Below are positions 1-10,761 of a DNA stretch of 61,074 bases, one piece after another. The stretch spans positions 1-61,074 of the forward strand of contig NW_022204747.1 of NCBI RefSeq assembly GCF_008831285.2, read 5' to 3'. The position numbers were made by a program, and so were the translations under genes. The DNA comes from Nymphaea colorata (lineage: Eukaryota; Streptophyta; Magnoliopsida; Nymphaeales; Nymphaeaceae). Position 1 is the first letter of the stretch; each line of letters opens with the position of its first letter. The notes under the pieces were generated by a model that was not told where the DNA came from, searched no databases, and saw only the letters and a list, made by a program, of their open reading frames with translations.

Positions 1-87
1 CCCAACCCCAACCCCAACCCCAACCCCAACCCCAACCCCAACCCCAACCCCAACCCCAACCCCAACCCCAACCCCAACCCCAACCCC
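1..87. repeat. left telomere, CCCCAA repeats
   Basis: About 14 uninterrupted CCCCAA units run from base 1 to base 87, in the orientation expected for the left end of a chromosome. The C4A2 unit is the telomere of Tetrahymena- and Paramecium-type oligohymenophorean ciliates, unlike the C4A4 of spirotrichs. The array is almost the same length as the internal array at 15082-15166. Confidence 0.97.
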
Positions 88-296
88 GTGATGTCTATGG
101 TATTATCAACTTTGAAGTTGAAAATATATATGAATTTCAAGCTGGCATGAATATATGATTGGTAATCAATCAATCTTAATTGATTCATTATGAATGATAT
201 AACTGACTAGTTAATATAAATTAGTAGTGATAGTTTATGCTGGTTGCTGGTGATATGAGAAAATATGCATCTTTTGTAAAAGTACCCCCCAATCAT
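88..296. other. AT-rich subtelomeric spacer
   Basis: AT-rich sequence of about 200 bp lies between the telomere and the stop codon of the first gene. I see no supported gene or repeat in it. Confidence 0.7.
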
Positions 297-1332
297 TCAT
301 TATGAGCAAAGCTTCTCCAACGCTGAATCCACATTTCCATTCACTTGCTTCAGTATCTCCAAGTTGCGAGCTCTATCCTTGAATCCCATCAACTAAAGCT
401 CTTTCAACTGCTCCTTATACATCGACTCCTCAAGTTTCTTTTCACCTCTGCTTGCGCTTCCGGATTAATGAAGAGTGACTGGCCTCCATAGCCAAGAGGC
501 CCCATCGGATTGTACAAGGGAAACTGAGGCATGCTTGGGTTTTGATTCATCTGGCTGCGAAAATTGGATTGATAGCTCCTGGCATTTGGGGCATACTTCC
601 GAATGGCTGAACAAAGGGAGTTTGGCCTCCCAGCGCTCCTGCTCCAGGCTGGTATGATTTGTATGGTTAGTAAAGGTCAGGCACTGTCCTCCGTTTTTGG
701 TATACTCTCTCATTTTCTTATTGTGTCCTTATCTAAATCGACAGGGAGATACTAAAGACCATCTTGAGTAAAGCCGGATTCTAGAATATGTTTTCATCAT
801 GGGATTGTTTTTGATCATGTTCTTATCACATGGTCTTTCTACATGAGCTGACGAAGAGTATCAGGGTCTTCCAACATCTGATCCAGCATGCCTTGGTACT
901 GAGGATCATCGAGCATCTCTTCCGCCTTGTCAGGATCGACTGCACTGGAGATAGCGTTCATGTATTGCGGATGATTGACCACTTAGTACCCGCCAACGCC
1001 GAATGGGGAAGAACTATCGAGTCCTGTGGCCATGCCTGCGCCAGGAACAACTTGCTATTTCGATGTCAAAACCTACATAGAATACTAACTACTTTCTTCT
1101 GCTCTTTCTTGGTGTTGTTTATGACCACCATGACAGTTCCTCCTTACAGTTTGGCTGCCTATGCGGTCGACTTCCAATTCAAGATCTTACCCTTAAAGAC
1201 AAGTTTAAGGTCAGTTACTTCCGCATCGTAAAGATCGGCCAGGTCAGTTATATAGTCTTCAACGGTTCGATTGCTTTCGTAGGCTAGCTAGATAGGGTCC
1301 TCGTTGCCTTGGGTCTTTTTGAATTTAATCAT
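297..1332 (-). CDS. ubiquilin/DSK2-like ubiquitin receptor
   Basis: Ubiquilins shuttle ubiquitinated clients to the proteasome through an N-terminal ubiquitin-like domain and a C-terminal UBA domain, with STI1-type repeats between. Here the first 75 residues give a UBL fold pattern (LKLVFKGKIL near residue 45). A 20-nt intron at 1073-1092 follows. The middle has STI1-like Asn-Pro/Met repeats (NNPMMK, ENPALLKMVF), and the end has a UBA domain (QLKELELMGF ... GNVDSALEKL). The gene ends in tandem TAA TGA, read as Glu then stop. At least four single-base frame breaks (around 815, 785, 560 and 440) each need one extra base in a short A or T run. I treat these as sequence undercalls rather than proof of a pseudogene. 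Confidence 0.8.
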
Positions 1333-1716
1333 CGAGATTTATTGCTTTTGAAAAAAATTATAAATGGTAAATCAAGCTATCGCTTCATTTCATGGAGATG
1401 GTAAAGGCTGGAAAAAAATTAATAATTACAGTTATTTTATTTCTTTGGGAAGATGGAATAGAGTCTTAGTGAATAGCTATTGAATGCCTTATTTTTGCGA
1501 TGCATCGAAGAAATGCCTTTATCCCAATAAAAAGGACTCATTTAGATGCATTAATAAGTTTACTTTCATTCTATTTGATTATAATCAACGTCTATTTCAA
1601 ACCATCATGGCAAGCACTCCAATTTCCTCTAAATTGTTGATAAAGTCATCTCTTCTGTGATGGAGAAAGCTATTATTTGTTCCATATTATAGATTTTATT
1701 TTTTAAACTATCGAAA
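1333..1716. other. intergenic spacer
   Basis: AT-rich region between the divergently transcribed ubiquilin gene (-) and the next gene (+), so it should carry both promoters. No ORF or repeat stands out. Confidence 0.5.
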
Positions 1717-2478
1717 ATGATCTCAAAGAAGAAACCTTCGCTTGCGTCGTCAAAGAATCATCAATCAAACAGCAAGCTAAGCGCGGATAATAAGCAAAAC
1801 CTTAGAAAAAGCTATCAAAAACACTCCAGAAAGGGTACCGTAGATTATGAACCCATCAATTTGCAAAGCCTTATCAATGCCAGCTCTATGCCTCCGCACG
1901 AGATCTCGTCAACCACAATCTACAATAAAACATCAATAGCATTGTCTTTGGTATTTTTTACCCTATAAAAGGCTATCCCACTTCCTTTTCGCTACAACTC
2001 AAAGAAGCAATTGCTTTTCCAATACGACCGAATATCTCCATTAATATTACATCTTGAATAAGCATAGAATCTAATACCTTGGTGGAAAGACAACAATTTA
2101 GTCGGCATTGGTGGAGACTATCCAAGGCAAAAACCACTTATAATTTATATCCAAGCCAAATATGAACTTCGAAGCTGGCATTTACCCCATCATGAATCAA
2201 TATATGATCAAAAGAAAAAGATATGTCAAAAAGATTACATCACTTCAAACCCAATCTTCGGTTCAAAGATAACCTACGCCTTGGACTAAAGAACTACCCA
2301 CTTTAGTCTCATATAGAGATCATGAGGATAGTGAAGTATATGATCGATAAAAATGCAGCAATTCATCCAAAAATAAAGGTTAAATACTTCATAAAGTTTT
2401 GAACTGAAGAAATTGACAGAATGCATAAAAGATATGTTCAATAAGCAAATATTTGACAACCAGAAGTAGAGATAATGA
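1717..2478 (+). CDS. hypothetical protein, Lys/Ser-rich N-terminus
   Basis: I do not recognise this family. The ATG at 1717 opens a basic, Ser/Lys-rich segment of about 85 residues. Reading UAR as Glu, coding continues with two likely one-base frame shifts, near 1950-1990 and near 2345. It ends with SFELKKLTECIKDMFNKQIF and the tandem stop TAA TGA at 2473-2478. The middle frame around 2160-2200 (NFEAGIYPIMNQYMIKRK) is the most coding-like. There is no signal peptide or membrane segment. It could also be two adjacent small genes. Confidence 0.5.
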
Positions 2479-2663
2479 TCTGGCCTGGTGGGCAAAACAG
2501 TTGGATGGTTAAGGTAAGTCAATATAAAAAAACCTTTCCTGTAATGCGATTTCAGTAGCATTCAATGCAACTCTAAGAACGATCTTCATGTAGAATCAAG
2601 GTCAAGGATAAATGGTCCAGTGATATCGAATAAACTATGGATTAGGATCGTTACGCCGTAAAT

Positions 2664-3047
2664 ATGAGTAGCAAAAGCAGCCAAACCGAAACAGTCCAGT
2701 TAGATAACGGTAAAAAAATCTTTAGGCATAGAAGAAACCCAACCGAGGCACTCCACACAAAAGAGCATTAATTTGAAGAGCCAATGACTCCCAAATAAAA
2801 CTGTCGATCAGTATTTACTTCCGCCCAGAATATAATCTTGAATTCTCCAAAGCATCATCATAAAAGCAAATCCAAAAGTAAGAATTTCGAAGTTAATGAA
2901 GCTTATTTACTTCGGTTTTAAAAAAGAAAGCAACCGTCGGGAAATACAAACCTCAAAGAAAACAATCATAAGGAGAAAAGCAAAGTAAAAAGTGAGATCA
3001 GCAAGAGCAAAAGTAAATAAAAGTTAAAGTTCACAAAGAAAAAATGA
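2664..3047 (+). CDS. small basic protein, 127 aa, unknown
   Basis: A single uninterrupted frame of 128 codons exists only when UAA is read as an amino acid; five internal UAA codons are decoded as Glu. The protein is rich in Lys, Ser and His (HHHKSKSKSKNFEV) and its C-terminus is mostly lysine, as in small nucleic-acid-binding or axonemal proteins. No domain is recognisable. It lies between two other uncharacterised plus-strand genes. Confidence 0.55.
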
Positions 3048-3253
3048 GTTTTCTCATCTTGTTAGTTTATTTTATTCTGTTTCTAAACTAGACCGTATTC
3101 ATCAATCTTACTTTACCTTTCAAAAAAGACATTTTTCGTTACCTCAAAATTCTCTTCCGAAGTCCCATCTCCTGCCAATAGCTTGATTTATTATTTAAAA
3201 AGATTTGTATTCTTTAATGTCCAAAATATCGTTTTGCTGTTTATAATATAAAG

Positions 3254-4079
3254 ATGATCGACTGGCTGGTGAAACCAAGACAAAGAGTGAAATTTTAAGG
3301 CAGATACAACTTTCAACTGCTACTAAACACCTAGCACGTTGATTCCTCGACCACCATCAACATCACGTGCTTCACAGATAAGACCCAACGCGCAGCAGTA
3401 CCGTGCAATTACATATGGTTCATCATCAAAAATGGCCTCCCGCAATAAGTAACCAACTTCAAAGGATGCACCTTCATCTGCGATACTTCGCATATAGGAT
3501 ATTACGTCCAGGCACACATAATCGTACAGAATTATTATGTAGAGCAATGATGCAGATTATAGCGGAAAAGCCATCGTTACCTTTGGACCAGTCGAACTCG
3601 ATGTTTCCCTAAAAACTGGCATACTAAATGCCCTATCAACCGGGTCACTTCAGTTGCCGATCTACTTCATAGGCCCTGAGCAAGAATAAAAATAAGGCAC
3701 TCTTCAGTTGTACGATTCGCAGATAAAACTCATCCATAACTTTTCATAGGCCAACTATATGTTTGACTATTCCATCATCGAGCCTCAGATATCTCCCAAC
3801 CCCCGAGAGATCACAAAAGCTACCATCACTTTCAATTAAAAATATGAGGCAGAAATGCGCCGTTTTGAAAGGAGGCTGTTTTCGCTCAATTAACTCACGT
3901 CGTCGAAAAGCTCTTCTTATATGAATCTCACGAAATCGAATATGAAGCCTGTCCACCAAGGTCTTCCAAAGCTATAGATTAAATTTCTGTCTAGATAATC
4001 AAGGACTCTTTCTTCTTCACGGTCAAGGCATTTATCGCAAAAAATAACTGAAAAATTCTGCAATCCTTCGAAAAATTGA
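3254..4079 (+). CDS. hypothetical protein, about 270 aa
   Basis: From about 3300 to the TGA at 4077-4079 one frame is open with UAR = Glu and looks coding throughout: a Ser/Thr/Pro-rich N-terminal third, then a folded-looking middle (GKAIVTFGPVELDVSLKTGI), then a Ser/Arg-rich tail (RESRTLSSSRSRHLSQ). The start is uncertain. An ATG at 3254 begins a plausible N-terminus (MIDWLVKPRQRVKF) but joins the main frame only across one extra T near 3295; the first ATG in the main frame is at 3432. Family unknown. Confidence 0.5.
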
Positions 4080-4263
4080 AAACATTAACTTCTAAAAATA
4101 GTAAGATTTTAGCACCATTCTATAGCTGGATAACTTAAAAAGCGACCTTATTCGGTTCGACAGACTCTATAAGCAAGCCCAGCAAGAAAAGAAGAAATTG
4201 CAGGACGATAACTGTCGACTATAGAGATAATTATAAAGAAACATAAAACCGAGTGATTTGAGC

Positions 4264-5309
4264 ATGAATGTAAACTACTCAGCAGCCACCAGAAGGGACG
4301 ATCCAATGGTGCTTAGCAAGATCAACAAACTAGAAGAAAGCAACATGCAGCTTAACATGAAGATCATGAAATTGAATAATTAACTCGAACAAGCTAAAAG
4401 CAATGCGTCTATCATCATGAAACCACAAATGGTATTAAGTCCCTTCTCAAGGAAAAAAGAAGATGATAATTAGTCATTAGTAGGGCTTTTGGATGATCTG
4501 AGCCGCTGTGAACCTGATAGGCAAGTTTAAAAATTATAACAATAAAAGAAAGCTCTTGAAATCAAACTGGAAAAATCGTACTAAAAGATAAATTTATTGG
4601 AAAGCAGATTGGTGAAGGCCTCAAATGTCATTCCACCTCCACAAGCCAATCCCATTAATTTCACTTATAAAGGAAGCCAAGGATTTTCGGATTATCATAT
4701 GAATAGAATAAGATCTTAGACAAATTAAAGGCTGAAAATGACGAACTTAAGAGAGCCAACGCTTAGCTATACAATGAGAACAAACAGCTTGCCTTACGAC
4801 TTGAAAAATAGCTCAAAGCTCCACCCAAAAATTAGACAAAATATAGTCTCACCTTACCAAGATTCGATAGCAAAATCGTACCACAGACTTACTTATGTAA
4901 TCCCGATTTTAGCAATAAAAGTATCAAAATTGACACAATAAATTGACAACTTGACCAACATTATAAAAACAAAATAATCATAACTCCAAAAAGCTCTCTA
5001 AAAATGTATCAATCTTTAGCGAAGAGTCCACGACGCTGAATCTAAATGGAGATGCATCGTAAGAACCAAGATGTCTTGAACAGAAGCCAACACATGAGCA
5101 TTCAAATGGAAAATTACAATGAAGAACAGATCAAAATGCTCAAGGAACATAATGATTTTTTAATAGAAGAAAATGAGAAATTAGTGAGAGCCTGTGAGAA
5201 GTATATGGCCGATGCCAAGCAAAACAATATTCTCAGAAAATAAATAATCCAACTGAAGTAAAAAATCACACATATGAGGACCAATCCATAGGCCAGTTCG
5301 TTTATGTGA
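4264..5309 (+). CDS. coiled-coil protein upstream of the kinesin
   Basis: About 345 residues, dominated by heptad repeats: residues about 20-50, about 85-125 (VEKLEQEKKALEIKLEKSY) and the C-terminal third (ENDELKRANAELYNENKQL). Many heptad e/g positions are UAA or UAG codons, and decoding them as Glu gives regular charged coils, which supports the code assignment. Two or three single-A frame breaks occur (near 4705, 4940 and 5045). The gene ends 92 bp before the kinesin start in the same orientation, so the two may share a cytoskeletal role, though this is only neighbourhood evidence. Confidence 0.6.
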
Positions 5310-5401
5310 TTTGTATACCACTATCTAGCCTTTTCAGCAATATTACAAATGGCAGCTATTTTATTTTATCCAATATAGATATTAATAATAATAACGGACA
5401 A

Positions 5402-7303
5402 ATGCACCCCTTCCAAGTCTACGCAAGGGTAAGACCTCTCAACGAAAAAGAGTCTGATTTTTACGGTGGAAAAAAGCCATCGCTATCCTCGATAATGAAA
5501 CCCTCGCAGTCAGAGATCAAGACTACAGAGAGACTCTTTTTCAGCTGGATACTATCTTCGGAGAGGATAGCCAAAACGAGCAAATTTTTGAGGAAGCTGT
5601 TCGTCCACTTGCCGACAACTTCCTTCGTGGAATAAATTCAACAGTCCTTGCTTACGGTATCACAGGAGCAGGGAAGTCATTCACCATGTTCGGCAAAAAC
5701 AACGATTATGCCAAAGGCCAGGACTCATAGAGCTGGCAATTGAGTACATTTGCGATAATCTGGCAAACGAAGAAGACGTACAGCTAAGTCTAAGTTATAT
5801 GGAGATCTATAATGAGCAGGTATTCGACCTGTTGCGCCATAAGTCAGAAAGCTTGCAGATCCTGGATGACCCAGTAGTCGGAGTCATCGTCAACGATCTT
5901 TAGCAGATCTCGATATTCGATACATAGACAGCTTTGAGATGCATATCAGAAGGTAACCAAAGGAGAGTAGTAGCCTAAACAAAGCGAACGAGTTTTCCTC
6001 AAGATCCCACGCTATCGTGCAGCTAAACTTGGAGAAAAAGGTTGGATAGACTGTCATAGTTGCTAAATGTCACTAGTCGACCTGGCAGGATCGGAAAAAC
6101 AAAGCGTGTATGCTGAAAATAAAGGAATCAGGAACTTCTAAGGATCGAATATCAATAAATCTCTACTTACTTTGGGAAACTGCATCAACATCCTAAGTGC
6201 AAGAAGGGATATGTCCTTATAGAGATCAAATTGACAAGACTACTAAAGGATTCGCTTGGAGGAAATACAAGAACTTCTATGATAGCTTGTGTCTCTCCTT
6301 CACTGCTTGCTATTGATGAAACAATCAACACGATGAAGTATGCATGCAGGGCTCGAAAAATCGAAAAAAACGTCCATCAAAACATCAGATAGCCACGCAC
6401 CGTATAAGAATTCAAAAAAGAAATCGGAAAGTTAAGAAAGGAGTTATAGTTATGGAAATCATAAAATGGAAGATGCGTTGGAACAACTCGAGAATAGATG
6501 CAGGAAATGATCCAAAAACTAATAAAAAATGTCGAAAATTCCACAATCCTCCGCATGCAGTCATCGAATGATCTTTCGGATAAGATGAGAGAAGTTGAGT
6601 TGATTGACTAGCAAAGAGTCATCATCAATAGCATTCTCTCAAAGTGCGATGATGAGCCCAAACAGGATGAAAGATTTGTGATCAAGCATAGCTAGAGCTA
6701 AAAATTGTTTGCAACGAAGCCTAGATACCAAAGAGATAGCAGCTCCATACAAATAAACCAAAATAATTGCTTGCAAAGGATATCATAGGAGGATCTGGAG
6801 AATATGCAGGAAACTGGCTTCATGGTGAAGAAGTAATCCTGTCCCTTTCCCAAAAATAACAGCTTCTAAGTGCCTAAGCTGGAAAATAGGAGGCTTAAGC
6901 ATCGTCAAATAAAAAGAAATTTGAAGGAAATCGTATTTAGCTATCACTAAAATTACTAATCTGAATAGTTACGCATACTGTAGATGGATAGGGCGGTTCA
7001 ATTCCTTCAATAAAACTAATTTCTACCTTCAGAATAGCGCCACATCTTGTAGAGGATTAGCAACGGATAACAATTAACTGAGAACGACCTGGATTGTTCC
7101 ACATAGAGCAGAGCCAGCCAATAATAAAGAACAACTTGCAAGAGGCCTCTCCTCAAAAGAATGGCAACCGATTCATGTCTTCGCTGCAGGAAATCCGAAA
7201 AATGATGAGGAGGTTCAATAACCAATCCGAATTCAATCTTTACGACCAGCAGGAAGACAAAAGTTTGTTCGAAGACATGCGAATAGAACCACTAATAAAT
7301 TGA
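5402..7303 (+). CDS. kinesin with N-terminal motor domain
   Basis: A microtubule motor ATPase. The start [12 protein letters not shown] is the canonical beta1 strand, followed by the P-loop region [25 protein letters not shown], switch [11 protein letters not shown], switch [10 protein letters not shown] and the helix-4 segment [16 protein letters not shown] coiled-coil stalk and a short tail follow. The residue before GSNIN is a UAA codon at a nearly invariant Glu. At least seven frame breaks (for example 5468, 5710, 5985, 6065, 6210) are each explained by one or two missing bases in AAA, GGG, CC or TT runs. The subfamily is uncertain; the length of about 630 residues would suit a kinesin-8 or KIF-type ciliary motor. 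Confidence 0.85.
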
Positions 7304-8017
7304 TATCCATGAATTATTCTCTACACTAAGGCATACAAACATACCATTTTAAAATCTGATAACAGTTTGCATATTAAACTTTATCTTTTGCTCTTTTGAT
7401 TTGTTTTTCTAAAAATGAACAGCCTCTATTTTCAAAAATATTTCTTTTTAGCTGATTAAAACAACTTATTTTTGATCTGATGAGACTTCTGGAATTGTAT
7501 GCACCCCGAATCGTCTTTAAAACTCCAAAGACTAGCCTAATTTAATCATTTATTTTCTTTGAATTTCTTTCCATATCGATTTCTCCTTTTTATCATATAA
7601 TTAGAATAAAGCTTCTCCACATCACCCTTACAGCGATTATGCAGGTTAAAATATGAAAATGTGAGTTTAAGCCTGCGATAATGACGATATTTGCAAGTTA
7701 CCATTTCAATAAAACAGCAGAATATAAACGATTGATAATCAGATAGCTTGAAGCCCCTTAAAATCTAAACCCAACAAGATATACAAATACATATCAGTAT
7801 CATTTCATGACAGAAATAATCAAGACTAAAATGTTGTTTAAACACAACGCATATAAATCCCTACAATCAACGTTCCAAGCCGGTATGTTTCATTTATATG
7901 ACCATTTCCCCTTCGAGCCACCATGTTGGTAATTTAATTTTTATTGATTTCCTGATGTGAATGCTCTAATCGAGGATTTGATAATCAGAGTTAATTATTT
8001 TATTTGATTTTGTCATT
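7304..8017. other. intergenic region with one possible 38-aa ORF
   Basis: AT-rich spacer of about 700 bp. The only coding candidate is a short frame at 7831-7947 (MLFKHNAYKSLQ..., then FHLYDHFPF) that ends in TGA. It resembles the start of a small mitochondrial or membrane protein but is too short to call. Confidence 0.4.
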
Positions 8018-8750
8018 ATGTCCAAACAATTCCTCGTACCCATGGCCGAACAGTACCCCTTTGGAGAACTCGGAGAAGTCCTCAACGAAGATACACAAGC
8101 CCTAGTCAAAAAAACATTGAAAATCTCATCCCAAGAACAGAAAGAAATCATCAGAAACATGACCCATTTTTTGAAGGTGGCCAGACATTAGTGTCTGATC
8201 AATTTAGAAGACGTGGTGGAGCGGAAGGACGAAGTGATTCTCTTCTACGAGTACGCGCCATTCAAGCTGGAAAAATGGATTGTTACCGTTAACGAGGACC
8301 TGCTGGAGAGCTTAGAGGAACAGATGCTAGACCTTGCATAAAGTTTGACCCGTTCCAGTATCAAGTTTTCCTTCGACCCTGACTGTCTCGGTTTGAGCAA
8401 GGATATGACGGTCAAGTACTTTCTGAGGGAGTTTAACCTGGACTTTTAGGGCAGGAGCAACATTTCGACTAACTTCGGATGGAAATCACGAGGTTTTTTA
8501 AGTAATTATACAACTCAGTTCCCAAAAATCCCGAAACAGAGGATGCAAAGCCGTGCCAAAGAATGGAATCATTGTCTACGAATGCTTCTATCTCTCCCCT
8601 GGACGACCTCATCACGCTGACCCAAAGCACCATCGTCAAGCGAAGCGAGGAAAAGCCGAGCAAAGCTCTCAAATCTCGGCTAAGGTTGAAAACTCAATGA
8701 AGAAGAGCCTGGAAGCGTTGATGAAATTCAAAAGAATGAATGCCAAGTGA
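8018..8750 (+). CDS. degenerate protein-kinase-like protein
   Basis: The N-terminal half fits a kinase N-lobe (YPFGELGEVLNEDTQALVKK, then INLEDVVERKDEVILFYEYAPF), matching the hinge and the position of the VAIK lysine. There is no glycine-rich loop consensus. Where HRD and DFG should be, the sequence reads SIKFSFDPDCLGLSKD and REFNLDFEG, so catalytic residues appear to be absent. The tail is Ser/Lys-rich and ends MKFKRMNAK. One frame break near 8680 needs one extra A. It is probably a pseudokinase; a divergent non-kinase fold is possible. Confidence 0.5.
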
Positions 8751-8933
8751 CCCCAATCACACTGATGATAAAACTTCACTTCTTCTCATATTCCCATACA
8801 CAAGACCACCATAAAACTCCAACATATCCCATCCAATTTATCATCCATTTCATCCCCTTACTGACTGCGTGTTAATAGTATTAGGCTGGACTATTAAAGT
8901 TGATTTTAATCATAACAGGTGTGATAATTCTAG

Positions 8934-9957
8934 ATGCAGAGCTAATTCGCAGGCACTCTCCAAAACATCCTCGACCAGAAATCCCTCAGGTGGATCTTCG
9001 TCGGCGGAAAGGGAGGAGTCGGCAAGACCACCACCAGCAGCAGTCTCGCCACCCTCATCTCACAACAGAACAGAAAGACACTCATCATCTCCACCGACCC
9101 AGCTCACAACCTCAGCGATTGCTTCGACCAGAAAGTTACCAGAGATCCCACGCCCATCCAAGGCATCGACAACCTCTACGCCATGGTATTGCCCACTTTA
9201 TCCAGGAAATTGATCCCAAGGTGAATGTGCAATCCCTCGAGGGCAACATCTTCGACCTTGGCAACGACGAGGGAACTCGAAGCCTCCTTTCAGAGATCAT
9301 CAGCTCAGTGCCCGGCATTGATTAGGCAATGTCCTTCGGACAGCTGATCGGGTATACCATGGCCTATTCAGAACTATCGAGAAGATGGACTTCGAGGTGA
9401 TAATCTTCGACACTGCTCCAACCGGCCACACCCTTCGTTTCCTAAACTTCCCCAACATCCTCGAGAAGGGCCTGAGTAAGTTGCTGACCCTGAAGTAGAA
9501 GTTCAACAGCATAATGCAAAACATGGGGTCTATCTTCGGCAGCAAGGAGGAGCTGGACAAGACCTTGGACTCCATTTTCGGCAAGATGGAGAAGATGAAG
9601 GAGAATTCTAAGTTGGTCAACGACCACATGAAGGACAACTCCAAGACCACCTTCATCGCCGTCTGCATTCCCGAGTTCCTCTCCATGTACGAAACCGAAC
9701 GCCTCATCCAAGAGCTGGCCAAGTTCAACATCGACATCCACAACATCGTCATCAACCAGATCCTCTTCCCCGAGGACGAGTGCAGGATGTGCAAAGCTCG
9801 CTCCAAAATGCAGAAAAAGTATCTGGACCAAATCGTCGAACTCTATGAAGATTTCCATATCGTCATCATGCCGCTCCAGGATTAGGAGGTTAGAGGACCA
9901 GCCAAACTCAAACACTTCAGCCAGCTTCTCCTGCAGCAGAAGGACCTGCCCAAGTGA
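8934..9957 (+). CDS. GET3: GET3/ArsA-type ATPase (tail-anchored protein targeting)
   Basis: A cytosolic ATPase dimer that delivers tail-anchored membrane proteins to the ER. After removing two 20-nt introns (9186-9205, 9352-9371) the frame is continuous for 327 residues, close to the usual length. Visible motifs are the deviant P-loop [10 protein letters not shown] (residues about 22-31), switch I DPAHNLSD, switch [15 protein letters not shown] and the zinc-binding CRMC pair of eukaryotic Get3. UAG replaces the conserved Glu in both GID-E-AMSF and QD-E-EVRG, among the strongest evidence for UAG = Glu. There are no frame breaks. The start ATG at 8934 gives the usual short N-terminus. Confidence 0.95.
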
Positions 9958-10005
9958 TGTAAGCGTATCATGCATTCCTATACTGAACTAGTTATAATTT
10001 TATTT

Positions 10006-10636
10006 ATGACCGAACAAAAATTATTTCCACTCAGAGTAACTCATCCCCCATACAGCTCCCTCCCAATTTCCACGGCAGGCAGAAACCTTTCAGAAGACTT
10101 TCAGAGATATATGTGGAGAAGTCCGTGGAAAGACAGCAGGACGATCCAGAACTCGCACGCACGAAGGTTTCGAACTGGCAGGTCAAACGATTGGACAAAG
10201 ATATCATAAAATAACGACGAGAGTTTCTAGTCCATCCAGCGTATCTGTTCTTTCACTCAGGAAGATAAGTCAGGACAGTCCTGATTGGTTCAAGTCTACT
10301 TTGCACCACTTCCACCGGAGTAACTACGGAGTGAGGCAGCGGGGCGAGCGTACATAGTAGATGAAATACACTGTTCTAAACCAGAGAAGAATAAACCCGT
10401 TCATTACTACTGGGGAGGTGGACCTGTAGCGGTCGACCAGGATTAGGCGGGAGCAGCCAGTCGCTGAGAAGATCGGCGGCAGGGATACCAGCTACAGCCT
10501 GAGGTGGCCGTCGTAAAGAGAAGTGACAACGAAGATAGGTTCGGTGGAGAGTAGGGATTTCAGCGTGAGGCAGCCTTTGCTGAAGATAGGCCAGACGCAT
10601 ACTCACAACTTCATCAATACCTACCAAATCGCATGA
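10006..10636 (+). CDS. small basic protein, about 203 aa, unknown
   Basis: ATG at 10006, a 20-nt intron at 10036-10055, then a coding-like frame rich in Arg, Ser, His and Trp (WFKSTLHHFHRSNYGVRQ, RINPFITTGEV). It ends HTHNFINTYQIA before TGA at 10634-10636. Spliced length is one base short of a multiple of three, consistent with one missing base near 10270. It has no membrane segment. The composition recalls small axonemal microtubule inner proteins, but I cannot assign it. Confidence 0.55.
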
Positions 10637-10761
10637 TCTTAATTTTCACTCAAGTGATCCATCATCCTCCATAACATTAACAATCCGATAGAAAGTTAGT
10701 CATTTATAAGTTATAGCTATTGCTGCACTGATCCGTAAAATGAACAATCAAATCATAATCA

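Noticed and set aside
5402-6400. Programmed -1 frameshifting at AAA codons in the kinesin
   Set aside because: The first four breaks all follow AAA, but other breaks in the same gene and elsewhere fall at GGG, CC and TT runs. Missing bases in homopolymers explain all of them.
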